Source of the DNA: Cyanobium sp. FGCU6
GTDB taxonomy: Bacteria; Cyanobacteriota; Cyanobacteriia; PCC-6307; Cyanobiaceae
Length of the DNA: 64,000 nt
Assembly (NCBI GenBank): GCA_024958655.1
Contig: JANWUR010000003.1
Coordinates: 62,001-126,000, forward strand
Reading direction: 5' to 3'
Under the pieces are notes generated by a model. It made no database searches. It was not told where the DNA came from and was given only the letters and a program-made list of their open reading frames with translations. This document shows, one piece after another, positions 27,004 through 35,631 of this stretch; the stretch's first letter is position 1; each line of letters opens with the position of its first letter. The position numbers and the translations under genes were made by a program.

Positions 27004-27023
27004 GTCCCCAGCTGGGGGCAATC
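27004..27023. repeat. GTCCCC-N4-GGGG hairpin repeat, copy 3
   Basis: The sequence is GTCCCC, AGCT, GGGGG, CAATC. The stem, spacing and right flank match copies 1 and 2. The central AGCT makes the inner part fully palindromic (CCCCAGCTGGGG). Confidence 0.5.
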
Positions 27024-27276
27024 CCCGATGAAAGTGCGTGGCTGGCCTGGCTGAGTCAGCTGGAAAAACCTGGTTGGTCGCCCATTCCCGCTTCAGAAGC
27101 ACTGCGCGCCAATGTGGAGTTGAGTGATCAGGCTGAAGCTCGATCCAGATCGCTCTGAAAGCCCGTGACCAGCTGGCGGATCGCCTGGGAACGGCCCGGG
27201 TTTTTCCTGCTGATGCCTCTGACGGTTGAGGGAGGGACCCCATGTTGGAGCCCTGTGCAGAACCCCTCTGTCCGCA

Positions 27277-27298
27277 GCCGGACAGCGGCCGGACAGCG
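27277..27298 (+). repeat. 11-base tandem duplication
   Basis: GCCGGACAGCG occurs twice in direct succession, about 55 bases before the first possible bioF start. It may be chance or a small slippage product. Confidence 0.5.
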
Positions 27299-27351
27299 GC
27301 TGACCCCTGAGAGCATCGCCGGGGATCCCGTCTTCACAAAGCATCATCAAG

Positions 27352-28746
27352 TTGCCCTGGGATGCACTGGCTGCAACGGCAGACACGCCACCCGTCTATC
27401 TGAGCGCCGATGGCCACTGTCCATCGGCCCAGGCTGGATCGTCCCGACAGCCCCCATCCCAGACTGCCCCCAGTTCCAGCAATCGGGACACCCTGATCCC
27501 CCCCCCTCGGCCCACGGACCCCGCCCCAACGGCGACCGCCCCGTCTCCCTGGCGCCAGCAGCTGAAGGAGGCCCTCGCGGCGTTGCCCAACGAGCGCCGG
27601 CGCCGGCTTCGCAGCCTGGCGCCCGCCCCCGCCGCCCACCTCCGGCCCCCGACCGCCGAAGACGGCGATCCCTCCGCCCCCCTCCTGGATCTCGCCAGCA
27701 ACGACTATCTGGGCCTCAGCCGCCACCCCGCCGTGCTCGAGGCCGCGGCCGCCGAGCTTGCCGCCAGCGGCCTCGGTGCCGGCGCCTCCCGCCTGGTCAC
27801 CGGCACCCGGCCCGTGCATCAGCAGTTGGAGGCCGCCCTGGCCACCTGGCTCGGCCGCCAGCGGGTGCTGCTGTTCCCCAGCGGCTTTCAGGCCAACCTC
27901 GCCGCCGTGACAGCCCTGGCCGATCGCCACACCCTGGTGCTGGCCGACCGGCTGATCCACCACTCCCTGCTTATGGGTGTGCGCGCCTGCGGCGCCCGCC
28001 TGCGGCGCTTCGCCCACAACGATCCGGCGGATCTGGAGCGTCTGCTGCTCGCCGCCCGGCGCGAACGGCCCGGCGGTCGGCTGCTGGTGCTGTGCGAAAG
28101 CCTCTACAGCATGGAGGGCACCAGCGCACCCGTGGCAGCACTGGCGGCCCTCTGCGAGCGCCAGGGCGCTCCCCTGCTGGTGGATGAGGCTCATGCCCTC
28201 GGCGTGCTCGGCCCCGATGGGCGCGGCCTTGCCCACGGCATCGGCTCCGTGGCACTCGTGAGCGGCACCTTCGGCAAGGCCTTCGGCAGCGGCGGCGCCT
28301 TCCTCGCCGCCGACGCCCTGGTGGCCGACTGGCTGCTCCAGAGCAGCGGCGCCTTCCGCTACACCACCGCCCTTGCCCCGCCCCTCGCCGCCGGCGCGCT
28401 CGCGGCCCTGCACCAGTTGCAGGCCGAGCCCCGTGCCGGAGCAGCCCTCGGCCGCCGGGCCGCCCGCTGGCGCGATGCCCTGGCGGCCGAGGGCTGGCCC
28501 CGGCCGCCAGGCAGCGGGCCGATCCTGCCGCTGCTCCTGGGCCCTGATGCCATTGCCCTGGCGGCCCAGCAGCGGCTGGAGGCGGCCGGCCTGCTCACGG
28601 TGGCGATCCGCCCACCAACCGTGCCGGAAGGCACCGCCAGGCTGCGGCTCGTGCTGCGCCAGGATCTCCCCACCGGCTCCCTCCAGCGGCTGCTGGCCGC
28701 GCTCGGGCCCGGTCCCCTCGCCGCCCGCCATGCCCCCGCCCCCTGA
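27352..28746 (+). CDS. bioF: 8-amino-7-oxononanoate synthase BioF
   Basis: The enzyme condenses pimeloyl-ACP and L-alanine to 8-amino-7-oxononanoate with PLP. Visible marks are LDLASNDYLGLSRHPAVLEA, GAGASRLVTGTRPVHQQLEA, LLVDEAHALGVLGPDGRGLA (PLP aspartate) and SGTFGKAFGSGGAF, whose lysine is the Schiff-base residue. The conserved part is about 380 residues. In front of it are about 65 Pro/Ser/Thr-rich residues without homology. No ATG or GTG occurs between 27352 (TTG) and the conserved domain, so the true start is uncertain; a TTG or a rarer codon must be used. It leads the bioF-bioK-like-bioC-bioD run and overlaps the next gene by 17 bases. Confidence 0.92.
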   Translation: MPWDALAATADTPPVYLSADGHCPSAQAGSSRQPPSQTAPSSSNRDTLIPPPRPTDPAPTATAPSPWRQQLKEALAALPNERRRRLRSLAPAPAAHLRPPTAEDGDPSAPLLDLASNDYLGLSRHPAVLEAAAAELAASGLGAGASRLVTGTRPVHQQLEAALATWLGRQRVLLFPSGFQANLAAVTALADRHTLVLADRLIHHSLLMGVRACGARLRRFAHNDPADLERLLLAARRERPGGRLLVLCESLYSMEGTSAPVAALAALCERQGAPLLVDEAHALGVLGPDGRGLAHGIGSVALVSGTFGKAFGSGGAFLAADALVADWLLQSSGAFRYTTALAPPLAAGALAALHQLQAEPRAGAALGRRAARWRDALAAEGWPRPPGSGPILPLLLGPDAIALAAQQRLEAAGLLTVAIRPPTVPEGTARLRLVLRQDLPTGSLQRLLAALGPGPLAARHAPAP

Positions 28747-29476
28747 AGCCGCGCCGGCATCGTCGCTGCAGGTGATCGCCATGCACGGCTGGGCCGGCGA
28801 CGGCCTGGGCTGGGATGTGCTGCGCCGCGACCTCACCGCGCCGGGCTGGCACTGGAGCTGCGGCGAACGGGGCTACGGCGGGCGCACCCCCGGGCTGCCC
28901 GCCTGGGCCCCCAGCGGCCGGCGGCTGCTGATCGGCCATTCGATGGGGCCCCACCTGCTGCCGCCGTCGCTGCTGGCACAGGCCGAGGCTGTGGTGCTGC
29001 TGGCCAGCTTCGCCCGCTTCGTGCCGCCCGGCCGGGAGGGCCGCCGGCTGCAGAAGGCCCTGGCGGGCATGGCGGCCCAGCTCGAGGAAGGTCCGGAGGA
29101 ACACGAATCGGCCCAGCGGGCCCAGCAGCTGCTGCAGACCTTTCTGCAGCAGGCGGCAGCGCCGGATCCGCCCGAGCTGCTGCCCCGCGGTCCCGCCAGC
29201 CGGCCGGTGGGGCCCGAAGGGCGTCGTCGCCTGAGGCAAGACCTGGATCGTCTGGCCGCCAGCGAGGATCTGCCGCCGGGCTTTCCGGGAGCGGTGCCGG
29301 TCCTGATCGTGGAGGGCGGTGCCGATCGGATCGTGGGGCCCGAGGCGCGCGCCCTGCTGCGCGATCGTCTGCCCCAGGCCGAGGTGCTCAGCTTCGAGGG
29401 AGCCGGGCACTGCCTGCTTCAGGCGCCGCTGGCGTCGGAGCTGCGCCGCTGGATCGGTCGCACCCTCGGCGGATGA
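28730..29476 (+). CDS. Alpha/beta hydrolase, probable pimeloyl-ACP methyl ester esterase (BioK-like)
   Basis: The product has 248 residues. HGWAGDGLGWDVLRRDL forms the oxyanion-side loop. The nucleophile elbow is LIGHSMGPH (Ser). The acid is Asp in VEGGADRIVGPE, and the base is His in EGAGHCLLQAP. It lies between bioF and bioC, where an esterase that removes the methyl group from pimeloyl-ACP is needed. In picocyanobacteria this role is filled by BioK, a replacement for BioH; the position and size fit. The ATG lies inside the end of bioF, and the stop overlaps the bioC start (ATGA). Confidence 0.8.
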   Translation: MPPPPEAAPASSLQVIAMHGWAGDGLGWDVLRRDLTAPGWHWSCGERGYGGRTPGLPAWAPSGRRLLIGHSMGPHLLPPSLLAQAEAVVLLASFARFVPPGREGRRLQKALAGMAAQLEEGPEEHESAQRAQQLLQTFLQQAAAPDPPELLPRGPASRPVGPEGRRRLRQDLDRLAASEDLPPGFPGAVPVLIVEGGADRIVGPEARALLRDRLPQAEVLSFEGAGHCLLQAPLASELRRWIGRTLGG

Positions 29477-30246
29477 CAGCCTTCCCGCTGCAGGTGCGCG
29501 GGGCCTTCGCCCGCCATGCCGCCGACTACGAGGGCCAGGCCGCTCTGCAGCGCGGCATCGCCTGGCGCCTCGCCCGCCTCTGCCGCAACCTGCCGCCGCC
29601 ACCGCCTGATGCCCCCCGGGCCGACCTGGGCGCAGGCAGCGGCCTGCTCAGCCGTGCCCTGCTGCACCACTGCCCGGCTCTGGGCGAACGTCCCCTGCAA
29701 CAGCTCGATCTCTGCCCCGAACTGCTCGCCCGCAATCCCCTCACCACCTCAGGGACAGCGCCGCTGGTGTGGGATCTCAACAGCGGCCTGCCCGCCGCTC
29801 TCGAGCAGGCGGGGCTGCTGGTGTCGAGCTTCGCGCTGCAGTGGCTGGAGGCGCCGGCCCGGGAGCTGGAGCGCTGGGGGCGGGCCCTTGCCCCCAGCGG
29901 CTGGCTTGCGGTGGCGGTGCCCGTGCGCGGCAGCTTTCCCCAGTGGCACCAGGCCGCCGCCGCGGCCGGCGTGCCCTGCACCGCCCTGGAGCTGCCCGAC
30001 GCCGACGACCTGATCCAGGCGCTGCACAGCGCCGGCCTGCCGCCCGCCCTGCACCAACGGCTGCGCTTCAGCCGCCCGGCCCGCAGCGGCCTCGCCACCC
30101 TGCGGCGCCTGCGCGACCTGGGGGCGGGCAGCAGCCGCAAGGCGCCGCTCAGCCCCTCCCAGCTACGGCGCCTGCTGCGCCACTGGCCACCCGGTGCGCC
30201 ACTCTCGTGGGACGTGCTGCTGCTGGTGGGCGGGAGGATCGGGTGA
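29473..30246 (+). CDS. bioC: Malonyl-ACP O-methyltransferase BioC
   Basis: The product has 257 residues. VRGAFARHAADYEGQAALQR is the typical BioC opening, and ADLGAGSGLLSRALL is the SAM-binding motif I. LLVSSFALQWLEAPARELER (motif post II) and WLAVAVPVRGSFPQWHQAA follow. BioC methylates malonyl-ACP so that fatty acid synthesis can extend it to pimeloyl-ACP methyl ester. It is translationally coupled on both sides: ATGA with the esterase, and GTGA with bioD. Confidence 0.88.
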   Translation: MTAFPLQVRGAFARHAADYEGQAALQRGIAWRLARLCRNLPPPPPDAPRADLGAGSGLLSRALLHHCPALGERPLQQLDLCPELLARNPLTTSGTAPLVWDLNSGLPAALEQAGLLVSSFALQWLEAPARELERWGRALAPSGWLAVAVPVRGSFPQWHQAAAAAGVPCTALELPDADDLIQALHSAGLPPALHQRLRFSRPARSGLATLRRLRDLGAGSSRKAPLSPSQLRRLLRHWPPGAPLSWDVLLLVGGRIG

Positions 30247-30866
30247 GGCTGGTGATCTGCGGCACCGACACCGACGTGGGTAAGACCGTCGTCAGCGCCC
30301 TGGTGGTACAGGGACTCGGCGCCCGCTACTGGAAACCGGTGCAGAGCGGCACGGAAGCTGGCGGCGACAGCGGTCGGGTGCGGCAGCTGCTCGATCTGCC
30401 CCCCGCGCGGTTGCTGCGCGAGGCCTATCGGCTGCAGGCGCCCGTCTCGCCCCACTGGTCGGCGGAGCGCGACGGCGTGCGGATCGATCCCGAGCGCCTC
30501 GCCCTGCCCCCCGGCGACGATCCCCTGGTGGTGGAGACCGCCGGCGGCCTGCTGGTGCCCCTGCGGCGCGACTGGCTGCAGATCCAGCAGCTGGAGCGCT
30601 GGCGGCTGCCGGTGCTGCTGGTGGCCCGCAGCGGCCTGGGAACCCTCAACCACACCCTGCTGTCGCTGGAGGCGCTGCGCCGGCGCGGCCTGGCGGTGCT
30701 GGGGCTGGTGCTCAACGGCCCGCTCCACGCCGACAACCCCCGCACTCTCGAAGAGCTCGGCGCGGTACCGGTGCTGCTGGAACTCCCCCCCCTGGATCCC
30801 CTCAATGCCACTGCGCTGGCGGCCTGCTGGCAAGGCAGCAGGCTGGCCCGTAGCCTGCGCCCATGA
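30243..30866 (+). CDS. bioD: Dethiobiotin synthetase BioD
   Basis: The product has 207 residues from GTG 30243, which overlaps the bioC stop. VICGTDTDVGKTVVSALV is the BioD P-loop, YWKPVQSG the substrate loop, and VVETAGGLLVPL and LVLNGPLHADN the Mg/ATP-side motifs. It closes the ureido ring of dethiobiotin with ATP and CO2. The protein is slightly short for the family, but all motifs are present. The stop overlaps the ATG of the small membrane-protein gene. Confidence 0.9.
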   Translation: MRLVICGTDTDVGKTVVSALVVQGLGARYWKPVQSGTEAGGDSGRVRQLLDLPPARLLREAYRLQAPVSPHWSAERDGVRIDPERLALPPGDDPLVVETAGGLLVPLRRDWLQIQQLERWRLPVLLVARSGLGTLNHTLLSLEALRRRGLAVLGLVLNGPLHADNPRTLEELGAVPVLLELPPLDPLNATALAACWQGSRLARSLRP

Positions 30867-31018
30867 GAACGCGAAACCTGCTGGTGAGCGGAGCCGTCGG
30901 CATCATCTGCCTGGGCATCCTGGTGCTGTTCACCGAGATCGAGGACGATCTGGTGCGGTGGGTGAACTGCGGACCTCTGGCCGCCGGCCGCGAGCGCAGC
31001 ACGGACATCTGCCGCTGA
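30863..31018 (+). CDS. Small single-span membrane protein (51 aa)
   Basis: The product has 51 residues: a basic start (MRTRN), one hydrophobic helix (LLVSGAVGIICLGILVLF), an acidic stretch (TEIEDD) and a hydrophilic tail with two cysteines. The ATG overlaps the bioD stop (ATGA), so it is co-translated with the biotin genes. Its function is unknown; similar tiny genes sit at operon ends in picocyanobacteria. Confidence 0.6.
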   Translation: MRTRNLLVSGAVGIICLGILVLFTEIEDDLVRWVNCGPLAAGRERSTDICR

Positions 31019-31022
31019 GCCT

Positions 31023-31301
31023 TCAGCCGTCGCGTCGCGAGCCGAGCGGGCAGCGGCCCGTGAGCATCGCCACGTTGCGCTTGGCCGCCGCCAGCGGCCA
31101 GCCCTGTCTCAGCTGGTCGTAGAGCATCTCGATCTGGCGGCCGTGCCAGCCCTGGCGCTCCAACACGGCCCGGATCCCCTGCCACTGTCCCTCGGCGAAA
31201 AGGTCGCGTGGACCCATGGTGCGGCCGACCCGCCCGCGGGTGCGGTCACACTCCCTGGGGGTGAGAAAACGGTTCGATTTCGGCTGATCACCATCGTCCA
31301 T
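31023..31301 (-). CDS. Hypothetical protein (92 aa) between bioD and bioA
   Basis: The product has 92 residues from ATG 31301. It contains RFLTPRECDRTRGRVGRTMG, AEGQWQGIRAVLERQGWHGR, then IEMLYDQLRQGWPLAAAKRN. It is basic and helical, without cofactor motifs. It faces the opposite way to the biotin genes on both sides, with only 4 bases to the small membrane-protein stop and 30 to the bioA start. The protein pattern looks conserved rather than random. Function unknown. Confidence 0.6.
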   Translation of the reverse strand: MDDGDQPKSNRFLTPRECDRTRGRVGRTMGPRDLFAEGQWQGIRAVLERQGWHGRQIEMLYDQLRQGWPLAAAKRNVAMLTGRCPLGSRRDG

Positions 31302-31331
31302 GGGCTTCGCCAGGGATGGATCGGCTTCATC

Positions 31332-32639
31332 ATGCCAGGGCCTCCCCCTTCGCCGCCCACCTTCATGGGGCCTTCCTGGCATCCAAACCTCTGGCACCCC
31401 TTCACCCAGGTGGCCGTGGCCGATCCGCCGCTGCGGGCCGTGCGCGGCGAAGGGGCGGAGCTGGAGCTCGACGATGGCCGGCGGCTGATCGACGCCATCA
31501 GCAGCTGGTGGGTGACCCTGCACGGCCATGGCGAGCCCACCATCGCCGCGGCCCTGGCCCGGCAGGCCGCCACCCTGGAGCAGGTGGGCTTCTCCGATTT
31601 CCGCCATCCCCCCGCCGAGGCCCTGGCCGAACGGCTCTGCACCGCCAGCGGCCTCGATCGCCTCTTCTTCTCCGACAACGGCTCCACCGCCGTGGAGGTG
31701 GCCCTCAAGATCGCCTGGCAGTGGTGGCGCAACCGCGGCGAGGAGCGCCGCCAGCTGATCGCCTTCGACGGCGCTTATCACGGCGACACCTTCGGGGCGA
31801 TGGCGGTGGGGGCCCGCTCCCTGTTCTCGGCCCCTTTCGAGCCGCTGCTGTTCGCCGTGGCCCGCGCCCCCTGGCCCGCCACCTGGTGGGACGACGCCGC
31901 GATCGAGGCGAAGGAAGCCACCGCTCTGGCGGCCCTGGACGCCCTGCTGGAGGTGCCTACCGCAGCGGTGATCCTCGAACCGTTGATGCAGGGCGCCGGC
32001 GGCATGGCCCTGGTGCGGCCGGCGTTCCTCCAGGCGGTGGAGCAACGGGTGCGGGCCGCCGGCACCCTGCTGATCGCCGACGAGGTGATGACCGGCTTCG
32101 GCCGCAGCGGCAGCCTGTTCGCCTGCCAGCGGGCCGGCATCCAGCCCGATCTGATGGCCCTCTCCAAGGGGCTCACCGGCGGCTTCCTGCCCATGGGCGC
32201 CACCCTCGCGCGGGAGGCGATCTTCGCGGGCTTCATCGGCAGCGACCCGGCGCTCACCCTCTTCCACGGCCACAGCTACACCGCCAACCCCCTGGGCTGC
32301 GCCGCCGCCCTGGCCAGCCTCGACCTGCTGGAGGCCGCTCCGGAGCGCTACCGCGAACTGGAGGCCCGTCACCGCCCCCGGCTCGAGGCCCTCGCCCGCG
32401 AGCCCCGGGTGCGCCAACCCCGACTGCTGGGCTCGATCGCCGCCTTCGATCTGGCGGTGGACGATCCCCCCGGCTACCTCAATCCCGTGGGCCGGCGCCT
32501 GCAGCGACTGGCGCTGGCGCAGGGCGTTTTCCTGCGCCCCCTGGGCCAGGTGGTGTATCTGCTGCCCCCCCTCTGCATCACCGACAGCCAGCTGGCCCAC
32601 TGCTACGACGCCATCCGACGGGCCCTGCCTGAGCTCTAG
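31332..32639 (+). CDS. bioA: Adenosylmethionine-8-amino-7-oxononanoate aminotransferase BioA
   Basis: The product has 435 residues from ATG 31332; a second ATG at 31365 begins closer to the conserved WHPFTQ motif. Marks of BioA are NLWHPFTQVAVADPPL, IDAISSWWVTLHGHGEP, LFFSDNGSTAVEVALKIAWQ, IADEVMTGFGRSG and the PLP lysine in ALSKGLTGGFLPMG. It transfers the amino group of S-adenosylmethionine to make 7,8-diaminononanoate. It completes bioF/K/C/D/A here; bioB is not in the window. The stop overlaps the convergent DUF3143 gene. Confidence 0.93.
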   Translation: MPGPPPSPPTFMGPSWHPNLWHPFTQVAVADPPLRAVRGEGAELELDDGRRLIDAISSWWVTLHGHGEPTIAAALARQAATLEQVGFSDFRHPPAEALAERLCTASGLDRLFFSDNGSTAVEVALKIAWQWWRNRGEERRQLIAFDGAYHGDTFGAMAVGARSLFSAPFEPLLFAVARAPWPATWWDDAAIEAKEATALAALDALLEVPTAAVILEPLMQGAGGMALVRPAFLQAVEQRVRAAGTLLIADEVMTGFGRSGSLFACQRAGIQPDLMALSKGLTGGFLPMGATLAREAIFAGFIGSDPALTLFHGHSYTANPLGCAAALASLDLLEAAPERYRELEARHRPRLEALAREPRVRQPRLLGSIAAFDLAVDDPPGYLNPVGRRLQRLALAQGVFLRPLGQVVYLLPPLCITDSQLAHCYDAIRRALPEL

Positions 32640-32902
32640 GGACCTGCCAGGATCGCCGCCTCCACATCGGCGCGGGAGAGGCCGTAGGGGAAGTGACGCA
32701 CGCTCGTGTGCCCCTCACGATGCCAGCTCACCTGCAGATCCTCCACCTCCAGCTGGATCCGGGCACTCCACTGGGGATGGTGCAGGTCCCAGACAGTCCC
32801 GTGGGTGCCCTGCTGGCGGGCACCGAGGCTGCGCAGCCAGGCCTCCAGGGCAGGAAGCGGATGGCTGTAGAGCGGGGTGGAGGCTTCGGGCAGGCTCGCC
32901 AT
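32636..32902 (-). CDS. DUF3143 family protein
   Basis: The product has 88 residues from ATG 32902. The block HPLPALEAWLRSLGARQ, then WSARIQLEVEDLQVSWH and FPYGLSRADVEAAILAGP is the cyanobacterial/plastid DUF3143 pattern. Function unknown. It is 10 bases downstream of the J-domain gene, so the two form a unit, as in other cyanobacteria where a DnaJ-like gene precedes it. Confidence 0.85.
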   Translation of the reverse strand: MASLPEASTPLYSHPLPALEAWLRSLGARQQGTHGTVWDLHHPQWSARIQLEVEDLQVSWHREGHTSVRHFPYGLSRADVEAAILAGP

Positions 32903-32912
32903 CAGGGGGGAT

Positions 32913-33512
32913 TCAGGGCTGGGGTACGGAGGAGGGAAGGGAGCTTGGGATGGGGCCTGTGGCGCGTGCGGTGGCGGGGCTGGCGGGCTCCAGCGATTCG
33001 GCTTCAGGCGCCTGGAATTCTTGCCGAAGCTCGCCCCACCAGCTGGGCTGGCGCACCAGCTCGGCACCCCGGGCCCAGGCCACCCCCAGCCCCAGCACCA
33101 AGCTCAGCACCAGCGCCACGGCCAGCAGCACGAGCGCGAACCACTCCCCGCCGGAGAGGGCCCGCCGCACGGGCTCCGGTCTGCTGGAAACCAGCGTCAC
33201 CGGTCGCCCCGAGACCGGCCGGCCCCCCCCCACCCATGGCGACGCCGCCACCGCCCGCCGATGGGCGTCGAAGGCGCGGCGCCGTTCCGGGTCGCTGAGC
33301 AGCGCGTAGGCCTGGCGCAGCTGGCGGAAAGCTTCCTGGGCCTCCGCCGCCGGCAGGGTGGTGGTGTCGGGGTGGACCTCCTTACTCAGGCGGCGGAAGG
33401 CCGTGCGCAGGTCGTCGGTGCTGGCGGTGGCCGGCAGCTGCAGAACCAGGTAGGGATCGGATCCCGCTCCGTCGGCGAAGGCGTCGTGGCCGGACGCTGG
33501 AGGTGAACTCAT
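32913..33512 (-). CDS. J-domain membrane protein
   Basis: The product has 199 residues. The J domain spans about 20-85: DPYLVLQLPATASTDDLRTA, FRRLSKEVHPDT (HPD motif intact), then QAYALLSDPERRRAFDAH. After a linker there is one membrane span (WFALVLLAVALVLSLVLGLG). The C-terminal tail is Pro/Ser/Ala-rich. J-domain proteins stimulate DnaK; this one would recruit it to a membrane. Start ATG 33512. Confidence 0.88.
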   Translation of the reverse strand: MSSPPASGHDAFADGAGSDPYLVLQLPATASTDDLRTAFRRLSKEVHPDTTTLPAAEAQEAFRQLRQAYALLSDPERRRAFDAHRRAVAASPWVGGGRPVSGRPVTLVSSRPEPVRRALSGGEWFALVLLAVALVLSLVLGLGVAWARGAELVRQPSWWGELRQEFQAPEAESLEPASPATARATGPIPSSLPSSVPQP

Positions 33513-33596
33513 GGCCGCGGGCCGGAGGGGGGGAGGAGGGCCGCCGGGGCCCGGGCAGGTTGTGCGGGATCCTAGGAATCCTTCCTGTGCAAGCGG

Positions 33597-34400
33597 ATGG
33601 ACGTCCCGCCCTCGCCCATGGCCGCCGACCCCGCCGCCGGGGAAGCCTCCGGGAGCAGGCCGCTGGACGCGTTCTGGGATGAGCTGGGCTGGCGGCCCGA
33701 CCCTGACCAGCTGGGCAAGCTGGTGGCCCTGCAGCAGGAGCTGCGCAGCTGGAACGGCCGGGTGAACCTCACCCGGCTGGTGGAGGACGACGACTACTGG
33801 GTCGCCCAGGTGTTCGACAGCCTCTGGCCCCATCGCGCCCTGCTGGCCGGCGACGCAGGCGCTGGGGCTGGCGCTGGCGGCGAATCACCCCTGGAGCTGA
33901 TCGATGTGGGCACCGGCGGCGGCTTCCCTGGTCTGGCGTTGGCGATCGCCCTGCCCACGGCCCGTCTCACCCTGGTCGACTCGGTGGGCCGCAAGATCGA
34001 GGCGGTGCGCCAGATGGCCCAAGCCCTGGGGCTCCAGCAGAGGGTGAGCGTGCGCTGCGAGCGGATCGAGCGCAGCGGCCACGACCGCAGCTGCCGCGGC
34101 CGCTTCCAGCTGGCGATGGCCCGCGCGGTGGCCGCCGCGCCGGTGGTGGCCGAATACCTGGTGCCGCTGCTGGCGCCCGGGGGGCGGGCGGTGCTCTACC
34201 GCGGCCAGTGGAACGACGACGATGCCGCCGCCCTGGAGCGGGCACTCAAGCCCCTGCGGGCCAGGCTGGAACGGCTGGAACGCTGCGAACTTCCGGGCGG
34301 CCGCGGGGTGCGCCATGCCCTGGTCCTGGCCCCCACGGCACCCTGCCCCCGCGCCTATCCTCGCGCGGTGGGCGTTCCCTCCCGCCTGCCTCTGGGCTGA
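33597..34400 (+). CDS. rsmG: 16S rRNA (guanine527-N7)-methyltransferase RsmG
   Basis: The product has 267 residues. [20 protein letters not shown] is the RsmG start signature, [19 protein letters not shown] the SAM-binding motif, [20 protein letters not shown] the adjacent acidic loop, and [20 protein letters not shown] a later conserved block. It methylates G527 of 16S rRNA. An in-frame ATG at codon 8 (33618) is an alternative start. The gene is divergent from the J-domain gene, with an 84-base gap. Confidence 0.92.
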   Translation: MDVPPSPMAADPAAGEASGSRPLDAFWDELGWRPDPDQLGKLVALQQELRSWNGRVNLTRLVEDDDYWVAQVFDSLWPHRALLAGDAGAGAGAGGESPLELIDVGTGGGFPGLALAIALPTARLTLVDSVGRKIEAVRQMAQALGLQQRVSVRCERIERSGHDRSCRGRFQLAMARAVAAAPVVAEYLVPLLAPGGRAVLYRGQWNDDDAAALERALKPLRARLERLERCELPGGRGVRHALVLAPTAPCPRAYPRAVGVPSRLPLG

Positions 34401-34431
34401 GGCAGAGCGGCCGCAGCGCGGCGAGACCCCT

Positions 34432-35631
34432 TCAGGACGCCTGGAGCCGCCGGCGCGTTTCGCCGCCCACCCGCTGCCGCAGCTCCCGCAGCAGCGACGG
34501 GATCCGCTCGACCCAGGGACTGCCTGCCAACACCCGCTTCAGCTCCGCCTCGCTCACGGAGGCGTCGAGCGCATCGGCATTGGCCCCCGGGAACCAGTGA
34601 TCACCCTGGCCCAGCAGGCCGTAGCGGGCGCGGCAAAACCCCTCAAGATCCCAGGCCGCGAGCAGGTTGTGCAGCCACAGCAGCACCGGCAGGTTGATCC
34701 CGCCCGGGGTGTCATCCCAGGCCGGCAGCCCCCGGTCCCAGCTGACCAGCCACTCCTCCCCCAGCGCCTCGCGCCGGGCGGCCTCCAGCCGTTCCAGCAC
34801 CGGCTCCAGCAGCTCGGCCGCCCGCGGCAGCAGCGCCACCGCCTCCAGGTGCAGATCCAGGTCCTCCGGGCGGGCCGCCCCCACACTGATCGTGTGGATG
34901 CCCGGGGACGAGAGGCAGAACAGATCGTTGAACACGATCGGATGGAGCGGCTCGCACAGGCTCTGCAGCCGCGCCGAGGGGCTGTGCAGGTGGCCGCCCT
35001 TATCGGTGGGGCTGATCACGAACACGCCCATGTCGTGGGCCAGGGCGGCTTCGATCGCTGGCCGGTTGTCCTGGCGGATGTAATACCAGTGCAGATTGAT
35101 GTAGTCGAAGCCGTCGCTGGCGATCGCCTCCTCGATCAGCGGCAGCGGCGCATGGGTGGAGAAGCCGATGTGGCCCACCCGCCCGTCCGCCTGCCAGCGG
35201 CGGGCCACCTCCAGGCAGCCGCCCGGCCGCAGGGTGTGGTCGAGCAACTCGGCCGTGTTCACGCCATGGATGCCGAGCAGATCGATGCGCTCCACAGCCA
35301 GCCGCTCGAAGCTGGTGGCGAGCTCCGACTCGAAGGCATCCGGATGGCTCTGGGGCGCTACCTTCGTCTGCAGAATCCGATCGGGGTCCTGGACCTTGGC
35401 CAACAGCCAGCCCAGCTGGCGCTCGGAGGTGCCGTAGCCACGCGCCGTCTCGATGTGGTGGAAGCCTTCCGCCACCGCCCGCTCCAGCACCGCCTGCAAC
35501 GTCGCCTGGCTTTCCTCGGTGATCTGGTCGGCCGGCAGGTCGCTCCAGCTCTGCTGGAAGCGCATCCCACCGAGCGACAGCACCGGCATCGCCAGTTCGG
35601 TGCGACCGAAGCGCCGGCAGGGAACGCTCAC
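34432..35631 (-). CDS. Aldo/keto reductase
   Basis: The product has 399 residues from GTG 35631, which overlaps the ferredoxin stop (GTGA). CRRFGRTELAMPVLSLGGMR is the AKR opening, and IETARGYGTSERQLGWLL holds the catalytic Asp/Glu and Tyr region. VDLLGIHGVN, a YINLHWYYIRQDN segment and GVFVISPTDKGGHLHSPS (barrel strands 4, 6 and 7) follow. About 100 helical residues follow the barrel. It would reduce a carbonyl using NADPH; the substrate is unknown. The coupling to a ferredoxin gene is typical of this cyanobacterial subgroup. Confidence 0.85.
   Translation of the reverse strand: MSVPCRRFGRTELAMPVLSLGGMRFQQSWSDLPADQITEESQATLQAVLERAVAEGFHHIETARGYGTSERQLGWLLAKVQDPDRILQTKVAPQSHPDAFESELATSFERLAVERIDLLGIHGVNTAELLDHTLRPGGCLEVARRWQADGRVGHIGFSTHAPLPLIEEAIASDGFDYINLHWYYIRQDNRPAIEAALAHDMGVFVISPTDKGGHLHSPSARLQSLCEPLHPIVFNDLFCLSSPGIHTISVGAARPEDLDLHLEAVALLPRAAELLEPVLERLEAARREALGEEWLVSWDRGLPAWDDTPGGINLPVLLWLHNLLAAWDLEGFCRARYGLLGQGDHWFPGANADALDASVSEAELKRVLAGSPWVERIPSLLRELRQRVGGETRRRLQAS

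Larger units (their letters stand above)
26466..27351. other. 886-base gene-poor stretch with repeats
   Basis: The stretch runs from the hypothetical gene to bioF. It contains two of the three GTCCCC hairpins, an extra half-site (CCCCGGACAATTGAT near 26686), an 11-base tandem duplication at 27277-27298, and only one weak short frame (26756-26947). No transposase fragment with recognisable catalytic residues was found. The bioF promoter should lie in its right part. Confidence 0.45.

Noticed and set aside
26466-27351. Possible transposase remnant in the repeat-bearing gap
   Set aside because: No frame shows a DDE or serine/tyrosine recombinase motif; only palindromes are present.
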